Below are positions 19,325-29,625 of a stretch of DNA of 64,000 nucleotides, in pieces; the first letter of the stretch is position 1; each line of letters starts with the position of its first letter. Origin of the DNA: Paenibacillus sp. RC67 (GTDB lineage: Bacteria; Bacillota; Bacilli; Paenibacillales; NBRC-103111). Position numbers and translations under genes: made by a program. Under the pieces are notes generated by a model, which saw only the letters and a program-made list of their open reading frames with translations, did no database searches and was not told where the DNA came from. The stretch lies in the NCBI RefSeq assembly GCF_030020805.1, contig NZ_CP125098.1, positions 2,274,001-2,338,000 on the forward strand, read 5' to 3'.

Positions 19325-20201
19325 GTGGAATCGCGTGTTCGGGGTTTCAATCCGATTTCATCCTCTATTCTCCATTGTTATACTGCTTTCGATTTTGGCT
19401 GGCTATTTCATTGAGACCGCAACCTTGTTCGGTATTGTTTTGATCCATGAGCTGGGCCATGTTATGGCGGCTAAAAATTTTGGCTGGCGAGTCAAGGAAA
19501 TTCAGCTTCTTCCATTTGGCGGTGTAGTCGTAGTTGAGGAGCTGGCCAGCGTTCCAGCGTGGCAGGAAATCATTGTAACGCTGTCAGGACCGCTGCAAAA
19601 TGGTATTATGGTCTTAGCGGCTATGGCTCTTCAGGCGACAGGCATTATCTCCGGAGAGTGGAGCGTGTATTTCATTCAAGCGAATTTATTAGTCGCTTTA
19701 TTCAACTTGCTTCCCGTACTTCCGTTGGATGGAGGCAAGATCATGCAGTCTTTACTGAGCTTTTGGCTGCCCTACCAGAGGGTGATTGTGATAAGCTGTG
19801 TGACAAGCCTCATTTTTAGTATACTTATACTTGCTGCTGCGGTTCTTCATATATTGTATGGGGGCTTTCAACTTAATTTATTTATTATCGGCTTGTTCTT
19901 GTTTTACTCCAACTGGTATGCTTACAAAGGCATGTCCTATCATTTTATGCGTTTTCTCATACATAGAGGAGACACGCTCAATCGACTCATGCGACATGGA
20001 ACACTGGCCCAGCCGATTGTCGTGGACGGAAGGCGTAAAGTGACAGAGATTGTTCGCTTGTTTATGCGGGAGAAATACCATCTCGTGTATGTAATGGATG
20101 AGCGCGGTGCCATACGTGTTGTTCTTCCCGAGCAGCCGCTTCTACAGACGTATTTCAATGAATCGAAGCGGGGAAGTGCGATTTCCGAGCTTTTCATGTA
20201 A
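19317..20201 (+). CDS. spoIVFB: Stage IV sporulation protein FB, intramembrane metalloprotease
   Basis: 294-residue site-2 protease family membrane enzyme that cleaves pro-sigma-K in the mother cell. The zinc motif HELGH lies at residues 44-48 and the third ligand Asp at about 138 in NLLPVLPLDGG, each within a membrane helix. A CBS-like C-terminal domain (about 210-290), which binds ATP in Bacillus, is present. TTG at 19317 gives the start MNKW, as in B. subtilis; ATG at 19305 is a possible alternative with four extra residues. Pairs with spoIVFA; BofC of the same pathway is at 36.6 kb. Confidence 0.92.
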   Translation: MNKWNRVFGVSIRFHPLFSIVILLSILAGYFIETATLFGIVLIHELGHVMAAKNFGWRVKEIQLLPFGGVVVVEELASVPAWQEIIVTLSGPLQNGIMVLAAMALQATGIISGEWSVYFIQANLLVALFNLLPVLPLDGGKIMQSLLSFWLPYQRVIVISCVTSLIFSILILAAAVLHILYGGFQLNLFIIGLFLFYSNWYAYKGMSYHFMRFLIHRGDTLNRLMRHGTLAQPIVVDGRRKVTEIVRLFMREKYHLVYVMDERGAIRVVLPEQPLLQTYFNESKRGSAISELFM

Positions 20202-20224
20202 AATGAAGTCCGAGGTGGAAAATC

Positions 20225-21466
20225 ATGAAGCGTATTCTCGTTCAATGTGGGCAGGACCAAATCGAAGTAGCGGTAATGGAAAACGACAGATTGGTAGAGT
20301 ACGACAACGAATTTCGCGGAGCGGAGCACTTGGCTGGCAATATGTACATAGGTCGAGTTGTTAACGTTTTGCAGGGGATGCAGGCGGCGTTTTTGGATAT
20401 CGGTTTAGAAAAAAACGCTTTTTTATATATTGATGACATTTTACCGGCACATTTGGAGAAACATCCCAAACAAAAACCGTTAATTACTGAGCTTGTTCAA
20501 GTAGGGCAATCGTTGCTTGTGCAGGTTGTTAAAGAGCCAGTTGGCAATAAAGGGGCAAGGGTAACGACACACTATTCGATTCCAGGTAGATGGGGCGTTT
20601 ATATGCCGCGTGCCGATTACGTTGGCGTTTCACGCAAAATTGAAAATGAGAGTGAGCGCGAACGATTGAAGCATGCCGCAGAACGGCAGCTGCAGCAAGG
20701 CGAGGGTTTTATTGTGAGAACGGCTGCTGAGGGTGTTGCTGAGGAGCTGATCACCACAGACCTTGTAGATCTTCGCAAGCGGTGGCAGGCTGTTGAGGAC
20801 CTCTCTATGCTTCAGGGTAACGTGCCTCGTAAGGTGTATACCGATTTTGGACTGCTGCCGCGCTGGATCCGGGATGTATTTCGCGAGGATGTACAGGAGC
20901 TGTGGGTCAATGATAAGGAAGCCTACGAGACGATTTTGACACTCGTTCGTGCGGCATCACCAGGCCTTTGTGAGCGAGTGCGGCGGTTTGAGAGCGGCAG
21001 GAGCACATTATTTGCGAATTATCAGGCGGATGAACAGCTTGAGAACGGCTTTAAACGGAAGATATGGCTGGATAATGGAGGCTATGTCGTTGTTGATCAT
21101 ACCGAGGCTTTAACCGTTTTTGACGTGAATACAGGGCGATATACGGGAAGCGTTGATTTGGAGCAGACGGTGAAGGACACAAATCTGCTGGCAGCCAAAG
21201 AAATATCGCGTCTGTTGAGGCTGCGAGATATAGGTGGACTAATCATTATCGACTTTATCGATATGGATTTAATGGCTCATCGGCAGCTTGTTCTGGATAC
21301 ACTCGAAGCAGAGGTAAAGCGAGATCGTACGAAGACGGTCATTGAAGGATGGACTCGGCTTGGGCTAGTAGAAATGACACGCAAGAAGGTCAGGGACGGT
21401 AAGGACAAGGTCACCATCCGGCGTTGTACAGAATGTGAGGGCACCGGATGGTTATGGACCAAATAA
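20225..21466 (+). CDS. rng: Ribonuclease G / E family
   Basis: 413-residue endoribonuclease that processes rRNA and decays mRNA. An S1-like RNA-binding region (about residues 35-120, AGNMYIGRVVNVLQGMQAAF) precedes the DNase I-like catalytic domain with the metal-binding Asp residues in VFDVNTGRYTG and IIIDFIDMD. The C-terminal zinc-link CTECEGTGW is present. It lacks the long C-terminal scaffold of RNase E and so is RNase G-like in size. ATG at 20225 has GAGGTGG upstream. It lies directly before the L21 leader. Confidence 0.94.
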   Translation: MKRILVQCGQDQIEVAVMENDRLVEYDNEFRGAEHLAGNMYIGRVVNVLQGMQAAFLDIGLEKNAFLYIDDILPAHLEKHPKQKPLITELVQVGQSLLVQVVKEPVGNKGARVTTHYSIPGRWGVYMPRADYVGVSRKIENESERERLKHAAERQLQQGEGFIVRTAAEGVAEELITTDLVDLRKRWQAVEDLSMLQGNVPRKVYTDFGLLPRWIRDVFREDVQELWVNDKEAYETILTLVRAASPGLCERVRRFESGRSTLFANYQADEQLENGFKRKIWLDNGGYVVVDHTEALTVFDVNTGRYTGSVDLEQTVKDTNLLAAKEISRLLRLRDIGGLIIIDFIDMDLMAHRQLVLDTLEAEVKRDRTKTVIEGWTRLGLVEMTRKKVRDGKDKVTIRRCTECEGTGWLWTK

Positions 21467-21506
21467 TTGTTGTGTGAGCCGATAATTCGCAATTACAAAT
21501 TAGGCA

Positions 21507-21535
21507 TTGCAATCATGCATGGGCTATGGTAATAT
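21507..21535 (+). promoter_or_regulatory. Promoter of the rplU-prp-rpmA operon
   Basis: TTGCAA (21507-21512), a 17-base spacer, and TGGTAATAT with an extended -10 (TAATAT at 21530-21535). The predicted start is near 21542, giving a leader of about 110 bases. Confidence 0.7.
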
Positions 21536-21541
21536 ATTCAG

Positions 21542-21652
21542 GTATGTTGCAAAACATGCTGTAACCGCGCGAAGCGGGTTGAAGAACACGTTCTATTTCG
21601 GAACGAGTCACCTAGCTTAGGCGAGTCTGAGACATGAGGGAGGTGCAACGAA
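21542..21652 (+). promoter_or_regulatory. L21-type ribosomal protein leader
   Basis: The ~110-base transcribed leader between the promoter and rplU can form several hairpins, for example CCGCG/CGCGG-type pairing around 21567-21580 (AACCGCGCGAAGCGGGTT) and CCTAGCTTAGG at 21611-21621. Firmicute rplU operons carry a conserved L21 leader (Rfam L21_leader) thought to serve feedback control by L21. I call it by position and structure, without a covariance search. Confidence 0.6.
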
Positions 21653-21964
21653 ATGTACGCAATTATCGAAACAGGTGGTAAACAATACAAAGTTCAAGAA
21701 GGCGATGTTCTTTTCATCGAGAAATTGAACGTAGGTCAAGGTGACGCTGTTACTTTTGACAAAGTATTGGCAGTATCCAAAGAAGGCGGTTTGGTGCTTG
21801 GAGCTCCAGTGGTAGCCGGCGCTTCTGTATCCGCAAAAGTGGAGAAGCATGGTAAAGGTGAGAAAATCATCGTTTACAAATACAAAGCCAAAAAGAACTA
21901 CCGTCGTAAGCAAGGTCACCGTCAGCCTTACACTAAAGTTGTGATTGAAAAAATCCAAGCTTAA
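21653..21964 (+). CDS. rplU: 50S ribosomal protein L21
   Basis: 103-residue 23S rRNA-binding protein of the large subunit. It begins [20 protein letters not shown] and ends with [20 protein letters not shown], both typical of L21. A strong GAGGGAGGTG site precedes ATG at 21653. First gene of rplU-prp-rpmA, the order conserved in Firmicutes. Confidence 0.99.
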   Translation: MYAIIETGGKQYKVQEGDVLFIEKLNVGQGDAVTFDKVLAVSKEGGLVLGAPVVAGASVSAKVEKHGKGEKIIVYKYKAKKNYRRKQGHRQPYTKVVIEKIQA

Positions 21965-21978
21965 TAAGGGACAAGGCT

Positions 21979-22308
21979 ATGATTCGGGTAACGATCAAGC
22001 GGAGACCAGACGATCAGATCGAGTCGTTCCGAGTAAAAGGACATGCGCTGTACGGTGATCCGGGCAAAGATATTGTTTGTGCCGGTGTATCGGCTGTGAC
22101 TGTAGGCACTGTCAATTCTGTTGAAGCCGTGTTGGGAATCGAATTGAAGGCGAACGTGAAACATGGTTTGCTGGATGTGCGGGTTCCAGGGCATCTGGAT
22201 GAGGCTGATTTGGAGAAAGTGCAATTGCTCTTGGAATCGATGGTCGTCATGCTGAAATCGATCGAACAATCTTATGGTGCATATATAGCATTGCAAGACA
22301 CAAAATAA
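21979..22308 (+). CDS. prp: Ribosomal-processing cysteine protease Prp
   Basis: 109-residue protease (B. subtilis YsxB family) that removes the N-terminal extension of L27 in Firmicutes. The catalytic pair is His22 (in KGHALYG) and Cys34 (in DIVCAGVSAVTVG). It sits between rplU and rpmA, and the L27 encoded next door has the matching cleavable extension. Start ATG at 21979 has AGGGACAAGG upstream. Confidence 0.96.
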   Translation: MIRVTIKRRPDDQIESFRVKGHALYGDPGKDIVCAGVSAVTVGTVNSVEAVLGIELKANVKHGLLDVRVPGHLDEADLEKVQLLLESMVVMLKSIEQSYGAYIALQDTK

Positions 22309-22330
22309 ATGAAGAAGGAGGTAGACATCC

Positions 22331-22642
22331 ATGCTACAATTAAATCTTCAGTTGTTCGCTTCCAAAAAAGGTGTAGGTTCCACCAAAAACGGTCGTGACA
22401 GTATTGCTAAACGTCTTGGCGTTAAACGTGCAGACGGTCAGACAGTAACTGCAGGCAGCATTTTGGTTCGCCAACGCGGAACGAAAATTCATCCGGGCAA
22501 TAACGTAGGCATCGGTTCCGATGACACGTTGTTTGCAAAGGTTGAAGGCGTTGTGAAATTCGAGCGTCTGGGTCGTGATCGCAAGAAAGTTAGCGTCTAC
22601 CCTGTGGACGCTGCTCCTGTGGCTGCGGCTTTGGAAGTATAA
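22331..22642 (+). CDS. rpmA: 50S ribosomal protein L27 with cleavable N-terminal extension
   Basis: 103-residue L27. The first nine residues MLQLNLQLF precede [15 protein letters not shown], the mature N-terminus that reaches the peptidyl transferase centre. In Staphylococcus Prp cuts at the equivalent junction (LQFF/ASKK); here the residue two before the cut is Leu instead of Phe. GGAGG lies before ATG 22331. A terminator follows. Confidence 0.98.
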   Translation: MLQLNLQLFASKKGVGSTKNGRDSIAKRLGVKRADGQTVTAGSILVRQRGTKIHPGNNVGIGSDDTLFAKVEGVVKFERLGRDRKKVSVYPVDAAPVAAALEV

Positions 22643-22657
22643 TACGTCATCGACGAT

Positions 22658-22690
22658 AACCCCGGCGATCCAGAGTCGCTGGGGTTTTTT
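22658..22690 (+). terminator. Terminator after rpmA
   Basis: AACCCCGGCGA pairs with TCGCTGGGGTT (one bulge) followed by six T. Confidence 0.88.
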
Positions 22691-22780
22691 GCGTAGTTAG
22701 GGAAGCATGATGTGATCTTTTGAGTACAACATGCTATACTGTTAGAGTTAGGATCAAGTGCGGATCGGAGAGGGTACGCA

Positions 22781-23425
22781 ATGATGTCGAAGAGGCCTGA
22801 TAACGAGCAAGTCGTTGTAGATTGTAAACATTCCCAAACGGAACCTTCTGTTGAGGGTATGGATACGGAGCAAAATCTTCAGTTCATCCGACTATTAAAT
22901 CATTACCGCCATGATTGGATGAATGAGATCCAAGTACTGTTTGGTTATGTGAAATTAAAAAAGTATGATAAATTAGAGAGCCTTATGGAGAAAATAAGAC
23001 ATAAGGTCCAATTGGAAAGCTATATCTCCAAGCTGGGGGCACCGAATCTAATCGTATATCTGCTTGCTTATCAAACCGAAGTAAAAGAAATTGCGCTCTC
23101 CATCGTCATGGAGCAAGAAATTCATCTGAATGAATTGCCAGCAGACTCGAATCGGATTTATGCAATCGTTCGGTCTGTTATGGAGACTTTCAAGGAAAAT
23201 GCGCGTCAAGGTATGGACGGGGAGCATGTCCTGAAGCTTCATTTCATTCAAGAGGAAGAACGGCTGGTTATGGAGTTTCATTATGCAGGGTCAGTAAAGG
23301 AATCGCTGCTGATGCAGTCATTGCAGAAGATACGGCAAGTATCGGGGCCGTTAGAGACCTGGGATGTTGTCCAAGTGAAAGAAAATCAGGCAGTTGTAGC
23401 TATTGGGCTGTCATTGAATACATAA
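22781..23425 (+). CDS. spo0B: Spo0B-like sporulation phosphotransferase
   Basis: 214-residue protein. The helical hairpin dimerisation domain (about residues 33-85) holds the phosphoacceptor motif LNHYRHDWMNEIQ, with His44 as the likely phosphorylated residue; the rest resembles a histidine-kinase ATPase fold without clear ATP-binding boxes. Spo0B passes phosphate from Spo0F to Spo0A. Placement between rpmA and obg is exactly that of Bacillus spo0B. The start is ATG 22781 (or 22784) after GGAGAGGG; an extended -10 (TGCTATACT) lies at 22732-22740. Confidence 0.88.
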   Translation: MMSKRPDNEQVVVDCKHSQTEPSVEGMDTEQNLQFIRLLNHYRHDWMNEIQVLFGYVKLKKYDKLESLMEKIRHKVQLESYISKLGAPNLIVYLLAYQTEVKEIALSIVMEQEIHLNELPADSNRIYAIVRSVMETFKENARQGMDGEHVLKLHFIQEEERLVMEFHYAGSVKESLLMQSLQKIRQVSGPLETWDVVQVKENQAVVAIGLSLNT

Positions 23426-23428
23426 TGA

Positions 23429-24739
<1,311 letters not shown>

Positions 24740-24761
24740 CTTGCGGCAAAGTCGAGTGATA

Positions 24762-24806
24762 AAACACCAAGGCTCATGTTTGTCTGATGAGGTTGGTGTT
24801 TTTTTA
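24762..24806 (+). terminator. Terminator after obgE
   Basis: AACACCAAGGCTCATG pairs with TGATGAGGTTGGTGTT with small mismatches, then a run of T. It ends the spo0B-obg unit. Confidence 0.82.
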
Positions 24807-24946
24807 TATGTTCTGTAAACGTTACAAAAACGAATATTCTCTATTATGTTCCCCTTTAATATTCGCGAAACTATGAATGAACGAGAACGAATCGAAAGTA
24901 TGACAATAATAGTAAAGTAAAACGTGAACTTTTGATAAAAAAAGCG

Positions 24947-24975
24947 TTGAACTATACGCCTTTCGAATGTATAGT
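24947..24975 (+). promoter_or_regulatory. Predicted promoter of the nitrate genes
   Basis: TTGAAC (24947-24952), 17 bases, TATAGT (24970-24975). The gap from 24807 to 25047 is otherwise AT-rich with no gene. The predicted start near 24982 falls inside the GlnR/TnrA-type box. Confidence 0.6.
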
Positions 24976-24978
24976 ATA

Positions 24979-24995
24979 TGTAATCAAATATGACA
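24979..24995 (+). promoter_or_regulatory. GlnR/TnrA-type nitrogen control box
   Basis: TGTAATCAAATATGACA fits TGTNA-N7-TNACA exactly, and the longer consensus at all but one position. It lies over the predicted transcription start of the nitrate transporter-reductase genes, where binding would repress. Activation from a second, unseen promoter downstream cannot be excluded. Confidence 0.7.
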
Positions 24996-25047
24996 TTGAT
25001 TGAACTGTGATCTACGTATTATAGAAAATATCAGGAGGTAATAAGGA

Positions 25048-26280
25048 GTGGATGTTAAAAACTTCCGGAAATCAGGGCATATTCCGAGTTTGGTGTCATC
25101 ATTTCTCTATTTTGACGTTAGTTTTATGATATGGGTTCTTTGCGGAGCTTTATCATTGTATATTACTAAAGATTTTGGCTTGACCGACGCACAAAAAGCG
25201 ACAATGGTGGCGATTCCGACACTAGGCGGATCTATATTTCGAATTCCAATGGGAATTTTGGCTGATCGTATCGGTTCCAGAAAAACCGGTATTATCGGGA
25301 TGGGCTTGACATTGATTCCGCTGTTGTGGGGTTGGCTTGGAGGCACTAGTCTGAGTCAGGTGCAAGCATTAGGATTTCTGCTAGGGATAGCCGGCGCTAG
25401 CTTCGCGGTATCCTTATCCCTGGCGAGCCGCTGGTACCCGCCTCAATATCAAGGTCTGGCTATGGGTATTGCGGGTGCAGGCAACAGCGGAACGGCACTG
25501 GCCACCTTCTTCGGGCCGCAACTGGCGACTACCCTTGGTTGGCATAAGGTATTCGGTCTAGCTATCCTTCCTCTACTCCTTGTACTGCTGGCGTATACTC
25601 TGATGGCCAAAGATAGTCCAAATCAACCGAAGCCGAAAAAATGGGCGGATTACTTTACGGCTTTCAAAAATATCGATACATGGTGGTTCAGCTTATTCTA
25701 TGCGATAACGTTCGGTGGCTTCGTCGGTTTCTCCAACTACTTCAGCATCTTTTTCTATGATGTTTATGGAGAAAAGGCGGTTGACGGCGGATTAAGCAAG
25801 ATTCAAATCGGTTATCTGGTTACGATTACGGTCATTGCAGGGAGCTTCTTTAGGCCAGTTGGAGGGTATATTGCCGATAAAATCGGAGGTATGCGCTTCA
25901 TGACACTGTTATTCTCCATTATTACTTTATGCGCTTTAGCCGTATCGACAATGCCGACATCGTTTATGGTCATGCTGGCAATAACTAGCGTGATGATGGC
26001 GTGCCTTGGAATGGGCAACGGGTCTATTTTTCAGTTAGTGCCGCAGCGCTTTCCTAAAGAAATCGGCGTTGTAACAGGCATTGTCGGTGCATTCGGAGGA
26101 TTAGGGGGATTCCTGCTGCCTAATAATATTTTAGGGCCATTAAAACAAGCAACAGGATCGCATGTAACTGGCTTTGTTGTTGTTGCCTCTATCGTGCTGG
26201 TGGTGACGTTAATATTTTATGCTGTCACTCGGAGCTGGAGAAAGGCATGGGCGGCGTCAGGCTCAGGAGTTAATTACTAG
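25048..26280 (+). CDS. narK: Nitrate/nitrite MFS transporter (NarK/NasA type)
   Basis: 410-residue transporter with about twelve membrane helices of the NNP subfamily. It has the nitrate signature GIAGAGNSGTALATFFGP in helix 5 (about residues 143-160) and a second glycine-rich copy GAFGGLGGFLLPNN in helix 11. Conserved arginines in helices 2 and 8 are seen at FRIPMG and FFRPVGG. GTG at 25048 follows AGGAGGTAATAAGG. The nitrate reductase gene is 16 bases downstream, which supports nitrate uptake for assimilation. Confidence 0.9.
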   Translation: MDVKNFRKSGHIPSLVSSFLYFDVSFMIWVLCGALSLYITKDFGLTDAQKATMVAIPTLGGSIFRIPMGILADRIGSRKTGIIGMGLTLIPLLWGWLGGTSLSQVQALGFLLGIAGASFAVSLSLASRWYPPQYQGLAMGIAGAGNSGTALATFFGPQLATTLGWHKVFGLAILPLLLVLLAYTLMAKDSPNQPKPKKWADYFTAFKNIDTWWFSLFYAITFGGFVGFSNYFSIFFYDVYGEKAVDGGLSKIQIGYLVTITVIAGSFFRPVGGYIADKIGGMRFMTLLFSIITLCALAVSTMPTSFMVMLAITSVMMACLGMGNGSIFQLVPQRFPKEIGVVTGIVGAFGGLGGFLLPNNILGPLKQATGSHVTGFVVVASIVLVVTLIFYAVTRSWRKAWAASGSGVNY

Positions 26281-26296
26281 AAGCAGGTGAGCAGAG

Positions 26297-28432
26297 ATGA
26301 ACGATACTCTAAAGCATTTTCAGAAGGAGCAGTCATCTGTTCCGTCAAGAGAACAAACAACAGTCACTGAATGTCCCTACTGCAGTGTACAGTGCACCAT
26401 GAATCTGTATGAAGAAAAGTCAATTAACGGAAGTCTTTACTCTGTACTACCGAACCATGAAGATCCGGTTACCGAGGGGAAATTATGCGTCAAAGGGTTG
26501 AACGCCCATGTTCATGCTGTGGACGAACGCAGGCTGATAAGTCCAATGGTACGGGAGAATGGCACACTGTTCAATGTGTCCTGGGACCATGCACTGGAGA
26601 GGATGAGGTTTCAAATACAGCATTTGCAGCATACATACGGTAAAGACTCGATAGGCGTATACGGTGGGGGATCACTGACGAATGAGGAGAGCTATTTGCT
26701 GGGCAAATTTGCTCGGATTGCTTTGCAGACCAAATATATAGATTATAATGGAAGGTTCTGCATGTCGGCGGCTGCTGGCGCATCGAACCTTACCTTCGGC
26801 GTCGATCGCGGGTTAACCAACCCGCTTTCCGATGTGCCGTTGGCTAAGTGCATAATATTAGCTGGTACCAATATTGCTGAATGTCAGCCGACCATTATGC
26901 ATTATTTTCGTAAAGCGAGACAAGAAGGCTGCAAAATCATCGTGATAGACCCCCGTGAAACGGCTACTTGCGCGATTGCGGATATTCATCTGAAGGTGAA
27001 ACCGGGGTATGATGCGGCTCTAGTAAACGGCATGCTGAAAGTCATAGTCGAAGAAGGCTATGTGGATCAAGCATTTGTAGAACAAAAGACCAATGGATAC
27101 GCCGAGTTGAAGGAGCATCTGAACCAAGTCTCTTTATCTGAGGCAGCCGCATTGAGCGGAGTTTCTTCTCAGCTCATTATGGAGGCTGCTAGAATGTACG
27201 GTCAGGCGGAGACGGGGATGGTGTTCACGGCGCGCGGTGTGGAGCAGCACGCAAGCGGAGTGGCTAATGTACGTAACTTTCTCAACCTGGTGCTGCTCAC
27301 AGGTAAAATCGGACGTCCTGGATGCGGCTATGGAGCCATTACAGGGCAAGCGAATGGGCAAGGCGGCCGGGAGCATGGGCAGAAGGCGGATCAGCTTCCG
27401 GGCTATCGCTTAATTGAGAATCCTGAACACAGAGCTTATATTGCTGAGGTGTGGGGAGTTCCCGAAGAGGAGCTTCCAAGAAAAGGGCTATCTGCTTATG
27501 AAATGATGGAAGCCATTGATCGTGGAGAAATCAAAGGTTTAATTATACTCTCTTCCAATCCAGTTGTATCTAATCCTAACAGTCATTTGGTGGAGAGAGC
27601 GTTAAAGAAGCTCGAATTTCTCGTTGTTATTGATTTGTTTCATACGGAGACTTCGCGGCTCGCTCATATGGTGCTCCCGGGTTCGGCTTATTTAGAAGAT
27701 GAAGGAACCATGACACAGCTTGAAGGTCGCGTGATGGTGAGAAGAGCCCTGAAGCCGCTGCCTGGCAAAGCGCGCTTGGATTGGAGAATCCTGTGTGATA
27801 TTGCCGCTGTATTGGGAAAAGGACGTCTCTTCCAATATGAATCCGCGGAAGATATTTTCAATGAGCTGCGGCTTGCTTCCCGAGGCGGGTTGGCTGATTA
27901 CTACGGAATGACGTATTCCGATATCGAACATCTGAAAGGGATGTTTTGGCCTTGTCCGGAAGAAGGACATCCCGGAACACCTCGCATGTTTGAGGAGCGC
28001 TTTGCCCATGATGACGGACGGGCACGTCTTATTCCGATAGAACACCAGAATCCAAGAGAAATTCCAACGCAAAAGTATCCGCTTCTATTAACGACAGGCC
28101 GCGTGCTTCAACATTATTTATCCGGTGTGCAGACACGTAATACCCCAGAGCTAAACTTGAAATATCCGGAGCCGCTGCTTGAGATCCATCCTGAAGCTGC
28201 AGCTGAAAACGGGCTTGTGAATGGGAGTTATGCTCAAATATCGTCCAAACGCGGCTCAATCCGGATCAAAGTAAAGCTCTCCAATAAAATTAGAAAAGAT
28301 ACGGTCTTTGTTCCATTTCATTGGGGAGATGATCAAAGCATCAATCGATTGACTAATCCCGCTCTCGATCCTACATGCAAAATGCCGGAATTTAAAGTAT
28401 GTGCTGTACGTGTTGAACCCCTAAAGCCTTAA
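26297..28432 (+). CDS. nasC: Assimilatory nitrate reductase catalytic subunit (molybdopterin oxidoreductase)
   Basis: 711-residue Mo-bisMGD enzyme of the DMSO reductase family that reduces nitrate to nitrite. The N-terminal 4Fe-4S site is Cys26-x2-Cys29-x3-Cys33-x30-Cys64 (CPYCSVQC then GKLCVKG). The Mo-binding region carries DYNGRFCMSAAAGASN with a Cys at the metal-ligand position, followed by GTNIAECQP. The C-terminal MoCo-binding domain contains LLTTGRVLQHYLSG. There is no twin-arginine signal, so it acts in the cytoplasm. No NasB-type electron donor, nirBD or siroheme genes are in the window. ATG 26297 has AGCAGGTGAGCAGAG upstream. Confidence 0.92.
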   Translation: MNDTLKHFQKEQSSVPSREQTTVTECPYCSVQCTMNLYEEKSINGSLYSVLPNHEDPVTEGKLCVKGLNAHVHAVDERRLISPMVRENGTLFNVSWDHALERMRFQIQHLQHTYGKDSIGVYGGGSLTNEESYLLGKFARIALQTKYIDYNGRFCMSAAAGASNLTFGVDRGLTNPLSDVPLAKCIILAGTNIAECQPTIMHYFRKARQEGCKIIVIDPRETATCAIADIHLKVKPGYDAALVNGMLKVIVEEGYVDQAFVEQKTNGYAELKEHLNQVSLSEAAALSGVSSQLIMEAARMYGQAETGMVFTARGVEQHASGVANVRNFLNLVLLTGKIGRPGCGYGAITGQANGQGGREHGQKADQLPGYRLIENPEHRAYIAEVWGVPEEELPRKGLSAYEMMEAIDRGEIKGLIILSSNPVVSNPNSHLVERALKKLEFLVVIDLFHTETSRLAHMVLPGSAYLEDEGTMTQLEGRVMVRRALKPLPGKARLDWRILCDIAAVLGKGRLFQYESAEDIFNELRLASRGGLADYYGMTYSDIEHLKGMFWPCPEEGHPGTPRMFEERFAHDDGRARLIPIEHQNPREIPTQKYPLLLTTGRVLQHYLSGVQTRNTPELNLKYPEPLLEIHPEAAAENGLVNGSYAQISSKRGSIRIKVKLSNKIRKDTVFVPFHWGDDQSINRLTNPALDPTCKMPEFKVCAVRVEPLKP

Positions 28433-28546
28433 GAGAAAGCTTAAATTTGTAACAGCTGTTACCTTCAGACCATGGATAAAAGAAGAAACCAATTTTGAAA
28501 ACGCATGGATATATGTAGTTTCATTGATAAGAAATGAGGTGACATC

Positions 28547-29596
28547 ATGAAGGAATGGATAAAAACGGTTGGAACCGATAAGACCGGGTCCCGCCATCTC
28601 ACTTATGATGAAGCAGTTGCGGCCGCGCATTCCATTGCCAGAGGAGAGTCTACAGATGCTCAGACGGCTGCTTTTCTAATGGGGATGAGAATGAAGGGGG
28701 AAGCGGATGAAGAAGTGATGGGCTTTATCGATGTTTTCCGTAAATATTCACTTCCATTCCGATCCTTCTCAGATTCGTTGAACTGTGGGGGATCTTACGA
28801 TGGAAGGCTGTACTTTCCCATTACGATTCCCGTCAGTCTTTTGCTAGCCTCCGTCGGTTTCCCTCAGGTCATGCATGGCAGCGATTCTCTGCCTTCTACG
28901 GAAGGAGTATCCTTAAAGGAGCTGTTGGAAGGTTTGGGTGTTCAAGTGGAGCTTGAAGCCAAGGAATGGGAGACCATTTTTATGGCTTTGAATATCGGAT
29001 TTATATGGACGGATCTCATCTGTCCACCTTTTGGCTGTATAAGGCATGTTCGTGAGCAGCTGGGTTTAAGAACATTCTTGAACACGGTGGAGAAAGTTAT
29101 CAATCCGATTCATTCGCAAAATATGATTATTGGTGTGAATCACAAAACGGCGATGTCTCATCTAATCCATCTGCTGCCTAAATCCGGCTTCGAGACGGCC
29201 TATATTGTCCAAGGAATGGAAGGCTCTGAGGATCTTCCAATCTATAAAACGAGCTCGATTCGCAAAGTAACACCTTGGGGGGATGAGTCAAACAGCGTTG
29301 ACCCTGCAACGTTTGGTTTTAGGGGAGAGCCATTGGAAAAATGCACGAAGGATGAGCAGCTAAAGCTGCTGACCAAGGTCATTCAGGGGGAAGATTCGGA
29401 GGATATTCGCAATGAGAGAGAGCATGTCATATTCAATGCGGGACTGCGGCTGTATTGGTTTGATAAGGTAGGCAGCTATGAAGAAGGGTTTCAGCTGGCG
29501 CGATCGCTGCTATTACGTAAGGAGGCACTTAAAATGTTGGAGAAGTGGCGAGCTTCGAGCAATAAAAGTTATTTTAAGTCAAGGCAGGTAAAATGA
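28547..29596 (+). CDS. TrpD2/YbiB-like glycosyltransferase family 3 protein
   Basis: 349-residue homologue of anthranilate phosphoribosyltransferase. An N-terminal helical domain (about residues 1-75, DEAVAAAHSIARGESTDAQ) precedes the catalytic fold. The PRPP motif GTGGD of true TrpD reads NCGGS here (about residue 79-83), and the KHGNR region reads MHGSDSLPSTEGVSL. This argues against tryptophan synthesis and for the TrpD2 group, whose E. coli member YbiB binds nucleic acid. It follows the nitrate reductase by 114 bases, which suggests shared function or regulation (inference). ATG 28547 has AATGAGGTGAC upstream. Confidence 0.72.
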   Translation: MKEWIKTVGTDKTGSRHLTYDEAVAAAHSIARGESTDAQTAAFLMGMRMKGEADEEVMGFIDVFRKYSLPFRSFSDSLNCGGSYDGRLYFPITIPVSLLLASVGFPQVMHGSDSLPSTEGVSLKELLEGLGVQVELEAKEWETIFMALNIGFIWTDLICPPFGCIRHVREQLGLRTFLNTVEKVINPIHSQNMIIGVNHKTAMSHLIHLLPKSGFETAYIVQGMEGSEDLPIYKTSSIRKVTPWGDESNSVDPATFGFRGEPLEKCTKDEQLKLLTKVIQGEDSEDIRNEREHVIFNAGLRLYWFDKVGSYEEGFQLARSLLLRKEALKMLEKWRASSNKSYFKSRQVK

Positions 29597-29625
29597 TGGG
29601 ATTTGACCGCATGGAGAAAGCAGCC

